Shown: positions 25,613-34,831 of the stretch, in pieces
How positions within the stretch are numbered: the stretch's first letter is position 1
Layout of the letters: each line of letters begins with the position of its first letter
DNA from: Plasticicumulans lactativorans
Lineage (GTDB): Bacteria; Pseudomonadota; Gammaproteobacteria; Competibacterales; Competibacteraceae
Direction: 5' to 3'
NCBI RefSeq assembly: GCF_004341245.1
Contig: NZ_SLWY01000006.1
Location: forward strand, 1 to 64,000
Length of the DNA: 64,000 nucleotides
Program-made: the position numbers and the translations under genes
Notes under the pieces: model-generated
Seen by the model: the letters and a program-made list of their open reading frames with translations, nothing else
Databases searched by the model: none
Told to the model about the DNA's origin: nothing

Positions 25613-26422
25613 TCAGGCGGCGGCCGTCTCGCGCTCGCGGCGGCGGTTGGCGCGGGTTTCGAGCACGGTCGCGAGCAGCACCGCGGCCGAGATCACGCCG
25701 AGCAGCAGCGTCGAGACGGCGTTGATCTGCGGGTTCACGCCGAGGCGCGCCTGGCTGTAGATCAGCATCGGCAGCGTGGTCGCGCCGGGGCCGGTGGTGA
25801 AGCTCGAGATCACCAGGTCGTCGAGCGACAGCGTGAAGGCGAGCAGCCAGCCCGAGGCCACCGCCGGCGCGATCAGCGGCAGCGTGATGACGAAGAAGGT
25901 CTTGAACGGCGAACAGCCGAGGTCCATCGCGGCCTCCTCGACCGAGCGGTCGAAGCCGGCGAGGCGTGCCTTCACCACCATGGTCACGAAGCACATCGTG
26001 AAGGTCACGTGGGCGAGCGTGATGGTGGTGAAGCCGCGGTCGAGCGACAGGCCGACGAAGGTCAGCAGCAGCGCGAGCCCGGTGATCACCTCAGGCATCA
26101 CCAGCGGCGCCGACACCATGCCGGCGAACAGCGCGCGCCCGGCGAAGCGCGGGTAGCGCGCCAGCGCCAGCCCGGCGAGGGTGCCGAGCACCGTGGCGAG
26201 GGTCGAGGAGGTGACCGCGACCTTCAGCGACACCCAGGCGGCGCCGAGCAGCGCCTCGTTGTGCAGCAGCGCGCCGTACCACTTGAGCGAGAAGCCGCCC
26301 CAGACGGTGACGAGCTTGGACTCGTTGAAGCTGAACACCACCAAGAGCGCGATCGGCAGGTGCAGGAAGGCGATGCCGAGGGCGAGCGAGACGGCGTTGA
26401 AGGCGTTGAAGCGCGTGAGCAT
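25613..26422 (-). CDS. potI: putrescine ABC transporter permease PotI
   Basis: One of the two inner-membrane channel subunits of the PotFGHI putrescine importer; 269 residues and about six helices. The EAA loop reads EEAAMDLGCSPFKTFFVITLPLIAP. Further conserved blocks are VVFSFNESKLVTVWGGFS near the N-terminus and FTLSLDDLVISSFTTGPG. It follows potH by 12 bases. With PotH frameshifted, PotI would lack its partner unless the reading is restored. Confidence 0.92.
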   Translation of the reverse strand: MLTRFNAFNAVSLALGIAFLHLPIALLVVFSFNESKLVTVWGGFSLKWYGALLHNEALLGAAWVSLKVAVTSSTLATVLGTLAGLALARYPRFAGRALFAGMVSAPLVMPEVITGLALLLTFVGLSLDRGFTTITLAHVTFTMCFVTMVVKARLAGFDRSVEEAAMDLGCSPFKTFFVITLPLIAPAVASGWLLAFTLSLDDLVISSFTTGPGATTLPMLIYSQARLGVNPQINAVSTLLLGVISAAVLLATVLETRANRRRERETAAA

Positions 26423-26434
26423 GGCGGCGGCTCC

Positions 26435-27399
26435 TCAGTGCACCAGGGCGTCTTTCTGCGAGCGCTGGAACAGCATGATCGGGATCACCAGGATCGCGAC
26501 CAGCACCACGGCGACGGCGGCGGCGAGCGGCCAGTCGCGGTTGCCGAAGAACTCCGCCCACAGCGTCTTGCCGATCATCAGCGTGTCGGAACCGCCGAGC
26601 AGGTCGGGGATCACGAACTCGCCGATCGCCGGGATGAACACCAGGAAGGCGCCGGCGATCACGCCGGGCAGCGCCAGCGGCACGGTGATCACCCAGAACG
26701 CCTTGGCCGGGTGGCAGCCGAGGTCGGCGGCGGCTTCGAGCAGGCGCAGGTCGAGCTTCTCCAGGCTCGAGTAGATCGGCAGGATCATGAACGGCAGGTA
26801 CGAGTAGACGATGCCGACGTACACCGCGGTCTCGGTGTTGAGGATCGCGAGCGGGGTGTCGATCACGCCGAGGCCCATCAGCAGCGCGTTGAGCAGGCCC
26901 TCGGGCTTGAGGATGCCGATCCAGGCGTAGACGCGGATCAGGAACGAGGTCCAGAACGGCAGGATCACCAGCGCCATCAGCGCGCTGCGCCAGTGCCGCG
27001 GCGCCTTCGCCATCGCGTATAGGCCATCGGGAAGGCGATCGCGAGCGTGATCAGCGTCGACACCGCGGCGATGCGCACGCTGCCGACGTAGGAGCGCCAG
27101 TAGAGCTCGTCGGTGAACAGCGCGAGGTAGTTGGCGAAGTCGAGCTTCAGCGTCAGCACGGCGTCCTCGGTCCAGTCGAGCAGCGCCGCGTACGGCGGGA
27201 TCGCGGTCGCCACCTCGCTGACGCTGATCTTGGCGACGATCGCGAACGGCACCAGGAAGAAGGCCAGCAGCCACAGGAACGGGGCGGCCACCACCAGGCT
27301 GCGCCCCCGCGGCAGCCAGGCGCGCAGGCGCGAACCCGCTCCCGGAGCGGTGGCGGCGGGGACGACGAGCGACGGTGCGGCGAGCGGGCTTGCAGTCAT
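26435..27399 (-). pseudogene. potH: putrescine ABC transporter permease PotH, frameshifted
   Basis: The N-terminal part (start ATG at 27399, MTASPLAAPSL) runs to AIAFPMAY, then the frame is lost and stops at 26977. The rest, from AMAKAPRHWRSALMALVILP with the EAA loop LEAAADLGCHPAKAFWVITV and the C-terminus DWPLAAAVAVVLVAILVIP, continues in another frame to 26435. Deleting one TA from the TATA at 27018-27021 restores ...PMAYAMAKAP... and a 320-residue protein, the normal PotH length. So this is a two-base tandem duplication, either a real mutation or a sequencing error. Every other part is well conserved, so decay, if real, is recent. Confidence 0.85.
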
Positions 27400-27410
27400 G
27401 CCGGCGACCC

Positions 27411-28565
27411 TCAGTGCGTGAGCAGGACCGCGGCGTGCGGGTCCCAGCTCAGGTAGACGCGATCGTCCCAGCCGATCGGGCGTTCGATCAGGCGGGTCTG
27501 GTTGGTCTGCACCGACACCAGCGTCTGCCCGCTGTCGAGGCGCACGTGGTAGACCGACAGGTTGCCGAGGTAGCCGATGTCCCAGACGCGGCCGCTGACG
27601 CTGTTGGCGACGTCGGTCGCCGGGCTCGCGGTGCTGAGGCTGAGCTTCTCCGGACGCACCGCCACCCAGGCCTGGCTGCCGGGCAGCACCTCGCCGTGGC
27701 TGCGCACCGCGAGGCGCCCGCCGTGCGGGCTTTCCACCGCCACCAGGCCGTCGGCGTTGTCGACCACGCGCCCTTCGAGCAGGTTGACGTCGCCGAGGAA
27801 GCCGGCGACGTAGCGGGTCTCCGGGTACTCGTAGAGCTCGGCCGGCGTGCCGACCTGGACGATGCGGCCGTGGTCCATCACCGCGATGCGCGAGGCCATG
27901 GTCATCGCCTCGGCCTGGTCGTGGGTGACGATCACGAAGGTCATGCCGAGCTTGGCGCGGATGTCCATCAGCTCGAACTGCGTCTGTTCGCGCAGCTTCT
28001 TGTCGAGCGCGCCGAGCGGCTCGTCGAGCAGCAGCAGCTTGGGCCGCTTGACCAGGCTGCGCGCCAGCGCCACGCGCTGGCACTGCCCGCCGGAGAGCTG
28101 GTGCGGCTTGCGCTTGACGAAGGGGCCGAGCTGCACCATCTGCACGACCTCGTCGACGCGTGCGCGGATCTCGGCGCGCGCCACGCCGTCCTGCTTCAGG
28201 CCGAAGGCGATGTTGTCCTCGACCGTCATGTGCGGGAACAGCGCGTAGGACTGGAACATCATGTTCACCGGCCGGCGGTAGGGCGGCACCGCGGCGACGT
28301 CCTCGCCGTCGAGCAGGATGCGTCCCGAGGTCGGCTCGGTGAACCCCGCCAGCATGCGCAGCAGCGTGGACTTGCCGCAGCCCGAGGGGCCGAGCAGGGC
28401 GAAGAACTCGCCCTGGAAGATGTCGAGCGACAACTCGTCGATCGCGGCGTGCGCGCCGTAGCGCTTGACGATGTTCTGCAGGCGCACGTACGGCCGGGCG
28501 GCCGGATCGGCCCACGGGGTCCACGCCGGCTTGCGCGCGGCGGTTAACGAGGCAGCGGTGGACAT
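27411..28565 (-). CDS. potG: putrescine ABC transporter ATPase PotG
   Basis: ATP-hydrolysing subunit of the putrescine importer; 384 residues. Order: Walker A GPSGCGKST, Q-loop FQSYALFPHMTV, signature LSGGQCQRVALARSL (the second Q of the usual QQQR is C), Walker B LLLLDEPLGALD, H-loop IVTHDQAEAM, then the C-terminal TOBE/OB domain (VAVRPEKLSLS). The ribosome site AGGAGAAACGTCC before ATG is identical, over 13 bases, to that in front of puuA. Lies 12 bases upstream of potH. Confidence 0.94.
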   Translation of the reverse strand: MSTAASLTAARKPAWTPWADPAARPYVRLQNIVKRYGAHAAIDELSLDIFQGEFFALLGPSGCGKSTLLRMLAGFTEPTSGRILLDGEDVAAVPPYRRPVNMMFQSYALFPHMTVEDNIAFGLKQDGVARAEIRARVDEVVQMVQLGPFVKRKPHQLSGGQCQRVALARSLVKRPKLLLLDEPLGALDKKLREQTQFELMDIRAKLGMTFVIVTHDQAEAMTMASRIAVMDHGRIVQVGTPAELYEYPETRYVAGFLGDVNLLEGRVVDNADGLVAVESPHGGRLAVRSHGEVLPGSQAWVAVRPEKLSLSTASPATDVANSVSGRVWDIGYLGNLSVYHVRLDSGQTLVSVQTNQTRLIERPIGWDDRVYLSWDPHAAVLLTH

Positions 28566-28594
28566 GGGACGTTTCTCCTGCGGGGCGACGCGGC

Positions 28595-29686
28595 TCAGAG
28601 CGCGCTCTTGACCTTGGTCCAGGTGCGGGTGACGAGTTGCTGCGTCTTCGGCGGATAGGCATCGGGCACGAACAGCTTCGCCTGCACCTCGGGGGTGGGG
28701 AACACCGCCGGGTCGTTGCGCAGCGTCGGGTCGAGCAGCGGCAGCGCGCCCTGGTTGGCCGTGGCATAGCGCACGAAGTTGCTGTTCTTCGCCGCCGTCT
28801 CGGGCTTCAGCATGAAGTTGATGAAGGCCAGCGCGGCGTCCTTGTGCGGGGCGTCGGCGGGGATCGCGAGCAGGTCGAACCACATCAGCGTGCCCTCCCT
28901 GGGTAGCGTGTAGGCCACGTCGACGCCCCTGCCGGCCTCCCTGGCGCGGTTGCGCGCCTGCAGGATGTCGCCGGAGTAGCCGATGGCGAGGCAGACGTCG
29001 CCGTTGGCGAGGCCGTTCAGGTACTCCTGCGAGTGGAACTTCTTGACGTAGGGGCGCAGCTTCTTCAGGTGCTCCTCGGCCTTGGCGATCACCTTCGGAT
29101 CGGTGCTCGACGGGTTCTCGCCGAGGTAGTTCAGCACGATCGGGATGATCTCGGCCGGCGCATCGAGCATGTGCACGCCGCAGTCCTTCAGTGCCGCGAG
29201 CCGCGCCGGGTCGAGCGCGAGCTGCCAGGAATCGAGCGGCGCGTCGGGCAGGCGCTTCTTCACCGCGTCGACGTTGTAGCCGATGCCGACGGTGCCCCAC
29301 ATGTAGGTCGCCGAGTGCGCGTTGTCGGGGTCGTAGCGGGTGACCGCCTGGTTGATCTGCGGCGACAGCGCCGCAAAGTTCGGCAGGCGGCTGCGATCGA
29401 GCCTGGCGAACACCCCGGCATCGATCTGGCGGCGCAGGAAGTAGCCCGAGGGCACCACCACGTCGTAGCCGCTGGAGCCGGCCAGCAGCTTGGTCTCCAG
29501 GATCTCGTTGCCGTCGTAGACGTCGTAGACGACCTTGATCCCGGTCTCCTTCTGGAAGTCCTCCAGCACCTGCGGGTCGATGTAGTCCGACCAGTTGTAG
29601 ACGTTGACGACCTGCTCGCCGGCGACGGCGGTGCCGAGCAGCCCGACGAGGGCCAGGGCGAGGCTTGAGCGGATGGGACGGCGCAT
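28595..29686 (-). CDS. potF: periplasmic putrescine-binding protein PotF
   Basis: Captures putrescine in the periplasm for PotGHI. The 363-residue precursor starts MRRPIRSSLALALVGLLGTA, a signal peptide with likely cleavage after AVA before GEQVVNVYNWSDY. Conserved ligand-site blocks include NVYNWSDYIDP, YDVVVPSGYFLRRQI, MWGTVGIGYNVD and LAIGYSGDILQA. An in-frame ATG 36 codons upstream would spoil the signal peptide, so 29686 is chosen. First gene of the minus-strand operon, transcribed from the control region shared with puuA. Confidence 0.94.
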   Translation of the reverse strand: MRRPIRSSLALALVGLLGTAVAGEQVVNVYNWSDYIDPQVLEDFQKETGIKVVYDVYDGNEILETKLLAGSSGYDVVVPSGYFLRRQIDAGVFARLDRSRLPNFAALSPQINQAVTRYDPDNAHSATYMWGTVGIGYNVDAVKKRLPDAPLDSWQLALDPARLAALKDCGVHMLDAPAEIIPIVLNYLGENPSSTDPKVIAKAEEHLKKLRPYVKKFHSQEYLNGLANGDVCLAIGYSGDILQARNRAREAGRGVDVAYTLPREGTLMWFDLLAIPADAPHKDAALAFINFMLKPETAAKNSNFVRYATANQGALPLLDPTLRNDPAVFPTPEVQAKLFVPDAYPPKTQQLVTRTWTKVKSAL

Positions 29687-29768
29687 GGTGTTCCTCGGGT
29701 GGTGAGGGTCTACGGGGTGCCGCCGCGGTCGTGGCGCGACGGTCTTGGACCTGCGATCACGCGCTGGT

Positions 29769-29794
29769 TTGTGATCACAATTAAATGTGATCAC
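29769..29794. promoter_or_regulatory. tandem operator-like palindromes (GTGATCAC core), potF side
   Basis: TTGTGATCACAA (29769-29780) is a perfect 12-bp palindrome. A second GTGATCAC (29787-29794) lies with its centre 16 bp away, about one and a half helix turns. Such pairs are typical of repressor sites. They lie about 90 bases upstream of the potF start codon. Confidence 0.65.
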
Positions 29795-29951
29795 TTTATA
29801 TCGAACGTGTCAACACCCGCCGGTGACGCGACCGCGTGTCCGTCGCCCGGGTAAACGCACTTATTTTTAGGTGTGTTATGTCAATGAAGGCTGACGGTGG
29901 CGCAGAAGGCGCTTCAGCACCGGCTTGCAAGCTTCGCCGAGCTTCGCTATT

Positions 29952-29963
29952 TTGTGATCACAA
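29952..29963. promoter_or_regulatory. operator-like palindrome TTGTGATCACAA, puuA side
   Basis: The same perfect 12-bp palindrome as at 29769, identical over 14 bases with one flank base on each side. Its centre is 183 bp from the first copy, a distance that would permit DNA looping between the two promoters. Confidence 0.65.
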
Positions 29964-30059
29964 TAGATCGGCCAAACGGCAGGCGCACGGTCACCCGAGC
30001 CGAGGTGCACCTGCCCGCAGCCCCCGCTGCACGGGCCGAGAGCACGAGGAGAAACGTCC

Positions 30060-31445
30060 ATGAGCGTCGCACCGTCGCCGTCCGTCCTGTCCGCCGAAGC
30101 GGCGGCCTTTCTGGCAGCCCATCCCGACACCGAAACCTTCGAGCTGCTGATCCCCGACACCAACGGCGTGATCCGCGGCAAGTGGGTGCCGCGCAGCGCG
30201 GTGCAACGCGCCTTCGAGGGCGGCATCCGCCTGCCGAGCTCGGTGTTCGCGATCGACATCTGGGGCAACGACGTCCACGACAGCGGCCTGGTCTACGAGA
30301 CCGGCGACCGCGATGCGCTGTGCATCCCGGTGCCGGGCACGCTGAAGCCGGTGCCGTGGCTGCACCGGCCGACCGCGCAGGCGCTGATGGCGATGTACGA
30401 GCCCGACGGCCAGCCGTTCTTCGGCGACCCGAGCAACGTGCTCGAAGCGATCATGGCGCGCTTCGAGGCCCTGGGGCTGACGCCGGTGGTCGCCACCGAG
30501 CTGGAGTTCTACCTGCTCGACCGCGACACCGCCGGCGACGGCACGCCGCAGCCGCCGGTGTCGCCGCTCGGCGGCGGCCGCAGCTGGTCGAGCCAGGTCT
30601 ACGGCATCGAGGAGCTGCACGCCTTCGAGGACTTCTTCGACGGCATCACCCGCGGCTGCAAGGAGCAGGAGCTGCCGATCGACACCTTCGTCGCCGAGCA
30701 GGCGCCGAGCCAGTTCGAGGTCAACCTCAAGCACGTGGCCGACGCGAGCCTCGCCGCCGACCACGCGGTGCTGCTCAAGCGCGTGATCAAGGGCGTGGCG
30801 CAGGCGCACGGCATGTCGGCGACCTTCATGGCCAAGCCCTTCGGCCAGTACTCGGGCAACGGCATGCACGTGCACATGAGCCTGATCGACCGCGACGGGC
30901 GCAACGTCTTCGACGACGGCACGCCCAACGGCAGCGCGCTGCTGCGCCACGCGGTCGCCGGGCTGAAGGCGACGATGGCCGACACGATGGCGCTGTATGC
31001 GCCGAACACCAACTCCTACCGCCGCTTCGCGCCCGGCACGCACGCGCCGACCACCGCGACCTGGGGCTACGACAACCGCTCGACGGCGCTGCGCATCCCC
31101 TCGGGCGAGCGCCAGGCGATGCGCTTCGAGCACCGCGTGGCCGGCGCCGACGCCAACCCGCACCTGGTGCTCGCCGGCATCCTCGCCGGCGCCCACTACG
31201 GCATCGTCAACCGCCTCGACCCGGGCGAGCCGGTGCGCGGCAGCGCCTACGAGCGCGGGGATGCCTCGACGCTGCCGAACTCACTCGACTGGGCGCTGGA
31301 GGAGTTCGAGCGTTCGGCCTTCGTGCAGGACTACCTCGGCGAGCCGTACGTCAGGCTCTACGCCGCCTGCCGCCGCCAGGAACTCGCCGCCTTCGGCAAG
31401 CAGGTGACGCCGCTGGAGTACGACTCCTACCTGCGCACCGTGTGA
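30060..31445 (+). CDS. puuA: gamma-glutamylputrescine synthetase
   Basis: Glutamine-synthetase-fold enzyme that ligates glutamate to putrescine using ATP, the first step of the Puu pathway. The 461-residue protein opens with an FELLIPDTNGVIRGKWVP block typical of PuuA, has the metal-binding ATELEFYLLD and EQAPSQFEVNL, the ATP site GMHVHMSL, and TWGYDNRSTALRIP with FEHRVAGADANPHL at the C-terminus. It lacks the adenylylation loop of true GlnA. Ribosome site GAGGAG precedes ATG by eight bases. It is divergent from potF and followed by a strong terminator. Confidence 0.92.
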   Translation: MSVAPSPSVLSAEAAAFLAAHPDTETFELLIPDTNGVIRGKWVPRSAVQRAFEGGIRLPSSVFAIDIWGNDVHDSGLVYETGDRDALCIPVPGTLKPVPWLHRPTAQALMAMYEPDGQPFFGDPSNVLEAIMARFEALGLTPVVATELEFYLLDRDTAGDGTPQPPVSPLGGGRSWSSQVYGIEELHAFEDFFDGITRGCKEQELPIDTFVAEQAPSQFEVNLKHVADASLAADHAVLLKRVIKGVAQAHGMSATFMAKPFGQYSGNGMHVHMSLIDRDGRNVFDDGTPNGSALLRHAVAGLKATMADTMALYAPNTNSYRRFAPGTHAPTTATWGYDNRSTALRIPSGERQAMRFEHRVAGADANPHLVLAGILAGAHYGIVNRLDPGEPVRGSAYERGDASTLPNSLDWALEEFERSAFVQDYLGEPYVRLYAACRRQELAAFGKQVTPLEYDSYLRTV

Positions 31446-31470
31446 CCGGCACGCGCCGACCCGCCGTCCC

Positions 31471-31496
31471 GCAAGCCCCCGTCACGGGGGCTTTTG
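31471..31496 (+). terminator. Rho-independent terminator after puuA
   Basis: AAGCCCCC, loop GTCAC, GGGGGCTT followed by a T-run (CTTTTGCG), about 30 bases past the puuA stop. puuA is thus a single-gene transcript. Confidence 0.85.
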
Positions 31497-31639
31497 CGTT
31501 TGCGGGCCGGCGGCCGTGCCGGCGCGTCATGCGGCCGGAAGGTGGCCGGAGGGTGGGGGCGGGCTAAGCTTGGCGACGTTGCGCCGGGGTGGATGCCGCG
31601 GCGTGCCTTCCCTTCAGCCCAGCACGAGCCCGCCTCCCC

Positions 31640-33523
31640 ATGTTGCGCCAGACCCGAATCGGAACTCGCCTCGCCTGCGGCTTCGCCGCCGTCCTCGCCC
31701 TGCTGGTCCTGATGACCGGCTTCGCGCTGATCGAACTCGACAAGATGGAAGGCATCATCGGCCACGTCGTCGAGGGCAACGTCAAGAAGATGCAGCTCAA
31801 CGGGAGCATGCGTAACGCCGTCAACCTCATGGAGGTCGAAGTCCGCCACGCCACCCAGCTCGCCTACCAGGGCGACGTCGACGAGGTGCGCAAGCGCCAG
31901 GAATCCATCGAGGCCCAGCGCGCCGCCTACGACCAGGCCTGGCAGGCGCTGGTGCAGATGCCGACCGGCAGCCAGGGTGCGCAGCTGCGCCTGCGCATCG
32001 ACGCCGCCCGCGCCAAGGCGCGCGCGCCCACCGACCGGCTGATCGAGCTCGCGCTGCTCGGCAAGATGGACAGCTCGCTGGAGGTGCTGAACGAGCGCCT
32101 GACGCCGGCGCTGTACGAGTGGCGCGACGCGCTCGGCGAGAACATGCGCCTGCAGGACGTGAACAACCGCGAGGACTACGCCGCGGCGACGAGCGACTAC
32201 CACACCACGCTGGTCATCCTGCTGGCGCTCGCCGGGGTGTCGGTCGCGCTCGGCGCGGCGCTCGCCTGGGCGGTGACGCGCTCGATCACGCAGCCGCTGG
32301 CGCAGGTGGCCGGCGTGCTCGAAGCGGTGGAACAGGGCGACCTGACGCGCGAGGCGGAAGTCGCCGGGCGCGACGAGCTGACCCAGGTCGCCGAGCGCCT
32401 GAACCTCGCCATCGGGGCGCAGCGGCGCTCGCTCGACGCGATCGAGAACGCCAACCGCGAGGTGCAGGCCGCCGCCGCCGCGCGCGCCGAGAGCGAGCGG
32501 CGCGAGGCCGCGGCGCAGCGCGCGCAGATGGAGGCCGAGCGCGCCGAGGCCGAGGCCGGGCGCCGCCGCGCCGAGGAACTGCAGCACAAGGTCGACACGC
32601 TGCTCGAGGTGGTCGAGGCGGCCAGCCGCGGCGACCTCACGCGCAGCATCGCGGTCGACGGCGACGATGCGATCGGCCAGATCGCGCGCGGCCTCGGCCG
32701 CTTCTTCGAGGACCTGCGCGGCAGCCTGCGCGAGATCGGCGCCACCGCCGGCACCCTCGCCGCGGCCTCGGAGGAGATGGGCGCGGTCAGCACGCAGCTC
32801 ACCGCCGCCGCCGGCCACACCGCCGACGACGCCCGCCAGGTCTCGGCGTCCGCCGGCCAGGCCAACGCGCGGGTCGAGGCGGTGGCCGCCGCCACCGAGG
32901 AGATGAGCGCCAGCATCCGCGAGATCGCGCGCTCCACCGCCGAGGCCAGCTCGGTGTCGGAGGAAGCCGTGCGCCTCGCCGAGCACGCCACCGCGATGGT
33001 CAGCCGCCTCGGCGAGAGCAGCCAGCGCATCGGCGAGGTGGTCAAGCTGATCAGCTCGATCGCCGAGCAGACCAACCTGCTCGCGCTCAACGCCACCATC
33101 GAGGCGGCGCGCGCCGGCGAGGCCGGCAAGGGCTTCGCGGTGGTCGCCGGCGAGGTCAAGGAGCTCGCCAAGGGCACCGCGCAGGCCACCGACGAGATCG
33201 GCCAGCGCGTGTCGGGCATCCAGGACGACACCCAGGGCGCGGTGGCGGCGATCGACCGCATCTTCGAGATCATCCGCCGCATCAGCGACATCCAGACCAG
33301 CATCGCCGGCGCCGTGGAGGAACAGAACGCCGTCTCCAACGACATCGCCGGCAACCTCGGCCACACCGTCTCGGCCACCGGCGAGATCGCCCACGGCGTC
33401 GACCGCGTCGCGCAGACCGCCACCGGCACCCTGCACGGCAGCTCCGACGTGCGCCAGGCCGCCACCCAGCTTGCCGAGATGGCGGCGCAACTGCAGCAGC
33501 TGGTCAACCGCTTCCGCGTCTAG
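31640..33523 (+). CDS. methyl-accepting chemotaxis protein
   Basis: A 627-residue transmembrane receptor. One helix near the N-terminus (ACGFAAVLALLVLMTGFALI), a periplasmic four-helix-bundle sensor to about residue 190, a second helix (LVILLALAGVSVALGAALAW), HAMP domain, a second HAMP-like stretch after an Ala/Glu/Arg coiled coil, and the signalling domain with the hairpin tip SIAEQTNLLALNATIEAARA followed by GEAGKGFAVVAGEV. No pentapeptide for CheR binding is seen at the C-terminus (ends VNRFRV). The ligand is unknown; closeness to polyamine genes hints at, but does not prove, polyamine sensing. No clear ribosome site before ATG. Confidence 0.92.
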   Translation: MLRQTRIGTRLACGFAAVLALLVLMTGFALIELDKMEGIIGHVVEGNVKKMQLNGSMRNAVNLMEVEVRHATQLAYQGDVDEVRKRQESIEAQRAAYDQAWQALVQMPTGSQGAQLRLRIDAARAKARAPTDRLIELALLGKMDSSLEVLNERLTPALYEWRDALGENMRLQDVNNREDYAAATSDYHTTLVILLALAGVSVALGAALAWAVTRSITQPLAQVAGVLEAVEQGDLTREAEVAGRDELTQVAERLNLAIGAQRRSLDAIENANREVQAAAAARAESERREAAAQRAQMEAERAEAEAGRRRAEELQHKVDTLLEVVEAASRGDLTRSIAVDGDDAIGQIARGLGRFFEDLRGSLREIGATAGTLAAASEEMGAVSTQLTAAAGHTADDARQVSASAGQANARVEAVAAATEEMSASIREIARSTAEASSVSEEAVRLAEHATAMVSRLGESSQRIGEVVKLISSIAEQTNLLALNATIEAARAGEAGKGFAVVAGEVKELAKGTAQATDEIGQRVSGIQDDTQGAVAAIDRIFEIIRRISDIQTSIAGAVEEQNAVSNDIAGNLGHTVSATGEIAHGVDRVAQTATGTLHGSSDVRQAATQLAEMAAQLQQLVNRFRV

Positions 33524-33586
33524 CGCGCGGCAGCCGCGGGGGCGCGTGCTACGCTGCGCGCGCCCGCGGCCGCCCGCCTTGCGACC

Positions 33587-34831
33587 ATGCCCGACACTTC
33601 CGGCCCGCCCCGCGGGCGCCTCCGCCGTCTGCTGCTGCCCGCGCTCGTGCTCGTCGCGCTCGGCGGCTGGCTGCTGCCGCCGCTGCTGTTCGGGCCGCGC
33701 ATCGTCGCCTACCCGGTGGTGCGCGGCGAGCTGGTGCAGACCGTGGTGGCGAGCGGCAAGGTGCGCACGCCGCAGCGCGTGGAGATCGGCGCGCAGATCA
33801 CCGGGCAGGTAGTGGCGATCCCGGTGGACGAGGGCAGCCGCGTCGCCGCCGGCGACGCGCTGATCGAGCTCGACGCCGCCGAGGCCCGCGCCGCCGTCGC
33901 GCAGGCCCGCGCCGCGCTGGCACAGGCCGAGGCGCGGCTGCGGCAGATCCACGAGGTCGGCCGCGCGGTGGCCGAGCAGACGCTGCTGCAGGCCCAGGCC
34001 AACCGCGTGCAGGCCGCGCGCGCGCTCGAACGGGCGCAGGGGCTGGTGACGCGCAAGTTCATCGGCATGGCCGAACTCGACGACGCGCGACGGGCGTTCG
34101 ACGTCGCCGAGAGCCAGGTGCGGGCGGCGCGCCTGACGCTCGATGGCCAGCTCCCCGGCGGCGCCGACGTCGTCCTCGCCGAGGCCGGGCTCGCGCAGGC
34201 GCGTGCGAGCCTCGCGCTCGCCGAGGCCCGGCTCGGCTACACGCACATCGTCGCGCCCGCCGCCGGCGTGCTGATCGCCCGCGCGGTCGAGCCCGGCGAC
34301 GTGGTGCAGCCGGGGCGGATGCTGATGGCGCTCGCCCCCGACGGCGAGACCCGCATCGAGGTGCAGATCGACGAGAAGAACCTCGCCGCGATCGCCCTCG
34401 GCCAGGCGGCGCTGGCCTCGGCCGACGCCTTCCCCGACCGCACCTTCGCCGCCGAGCTCATCTACATCAACCCGGCGGTCGACGCGAGCCGCGGCGCGGT
34501 CGACGTCAAGCTGCGCGTGCCCGAGCCGCCGCCGTTCCTGCGCCAGGACATGACCGTGTCGGTCGACATCCAGGTGGCGCAGCGCGCCGATGCGCTGGTG
34601 CTGCCGCTCGACGCGGTGCGCGAGGCGCCGGGCGGCGGCGCCTACGTGCTGGTGGTGCGCGACGGCCGGGCGCAGCGCCAAGCGGTGAGCCTCGGCGTGC
34701 GCGGCGGCGGGCGCGTGGAGGTGCGCGACGGGCTCGCGGCCGGCGAATACGTGGTGCCGGCCGCCGCCGTCGACGTCGTCGAGGGCAGTCGGGTGAGGGT
34801 GCGCGCGAGTGGACCGGTTCCTGCCATTTGA
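33587..34831 (+). CDS. periplasmic adaptor (membrane fusion) subunit of a MacAB/DevABC-like exporter
   Basis: A 414-residue HlyD/MacA-type protein. N-terminal anchor LLLPALVLVALGGWLLPPLL, lipoyl/barrel halves (VVASGKVRTPQRVEIGAQIT with GQVVAIPVDEGSRVAAGD and VAPAAGVLIARAVEPGDVV), a helical hairpin between them rich in AxAxAE, and a beta-barrel C-terminus (DMTVSVDIQVAQR). It would connect the inner-membrane ABC permease encoded next to an outer-membrane channel; no TolC gene is in the window. Its last 23 bases overlap the permease gene. Confidence 0.88.
   Translation: MPDTSGPPRGRLRRLLLPALVLVALGGWLLPPLLFGPRIVAYPVVRGELVQTVVASGKVRTPQRVEIGAQITGQVVAIPVDEGSRVAAGDALIELDAAEARAAVAQARAALAQAEARLRQIHEVGRAVAEQTLLQAQANRVQAARALERAQGLVTRKFIGMAELDDARRAFDVAESQVRAARLTLDGQLPGGADVVLAEAGLAQARASLALAEARLGYTHIVAPAAGVLIARAVEPGDVVQPGRMLMALAPDGETRIEVQIDEKNLAAIALGQAALASADAFPDRTFAAELIYINPAVDASRGAVDVKLRVPEPPPFLRQDMTVSVDIQVAQRADALVLPLDAVREAPGGGAYVLVVRDGRAQRQAVSLGVRGGGRVEVRDGLAAGEYVVPAAAVDVVEGSRVRVRASGPVPAI

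Larger units (their letters stand above)
29687..30059. promoter_or_regulatory. divergent potF / puuA control region
   Basis: A 373-bp region without a gene, AT-rich in two patches (29765-29805 and 29865-29885). It holds three palindromes with the core GTGATCAC (listed separately), two next to each other on the potF side and one 95 bases before the puuA start. It ends in the ribosome site GAGGAG for puuA. Both operons are therefore likely controlled by the same palindrome-binding regulator; the PuuR-like protein encoded at 37937-38536 is one candidate but its site is not known here. Confidence 0.65.

Noticed and set aside
26977-27399. The first part of potH as a short independent gene
   Set aside because: It ends in a tail unrelated to PotH right after the TA duplication, and the lost part continues in the neighbouring frame, so it is a broken gene.
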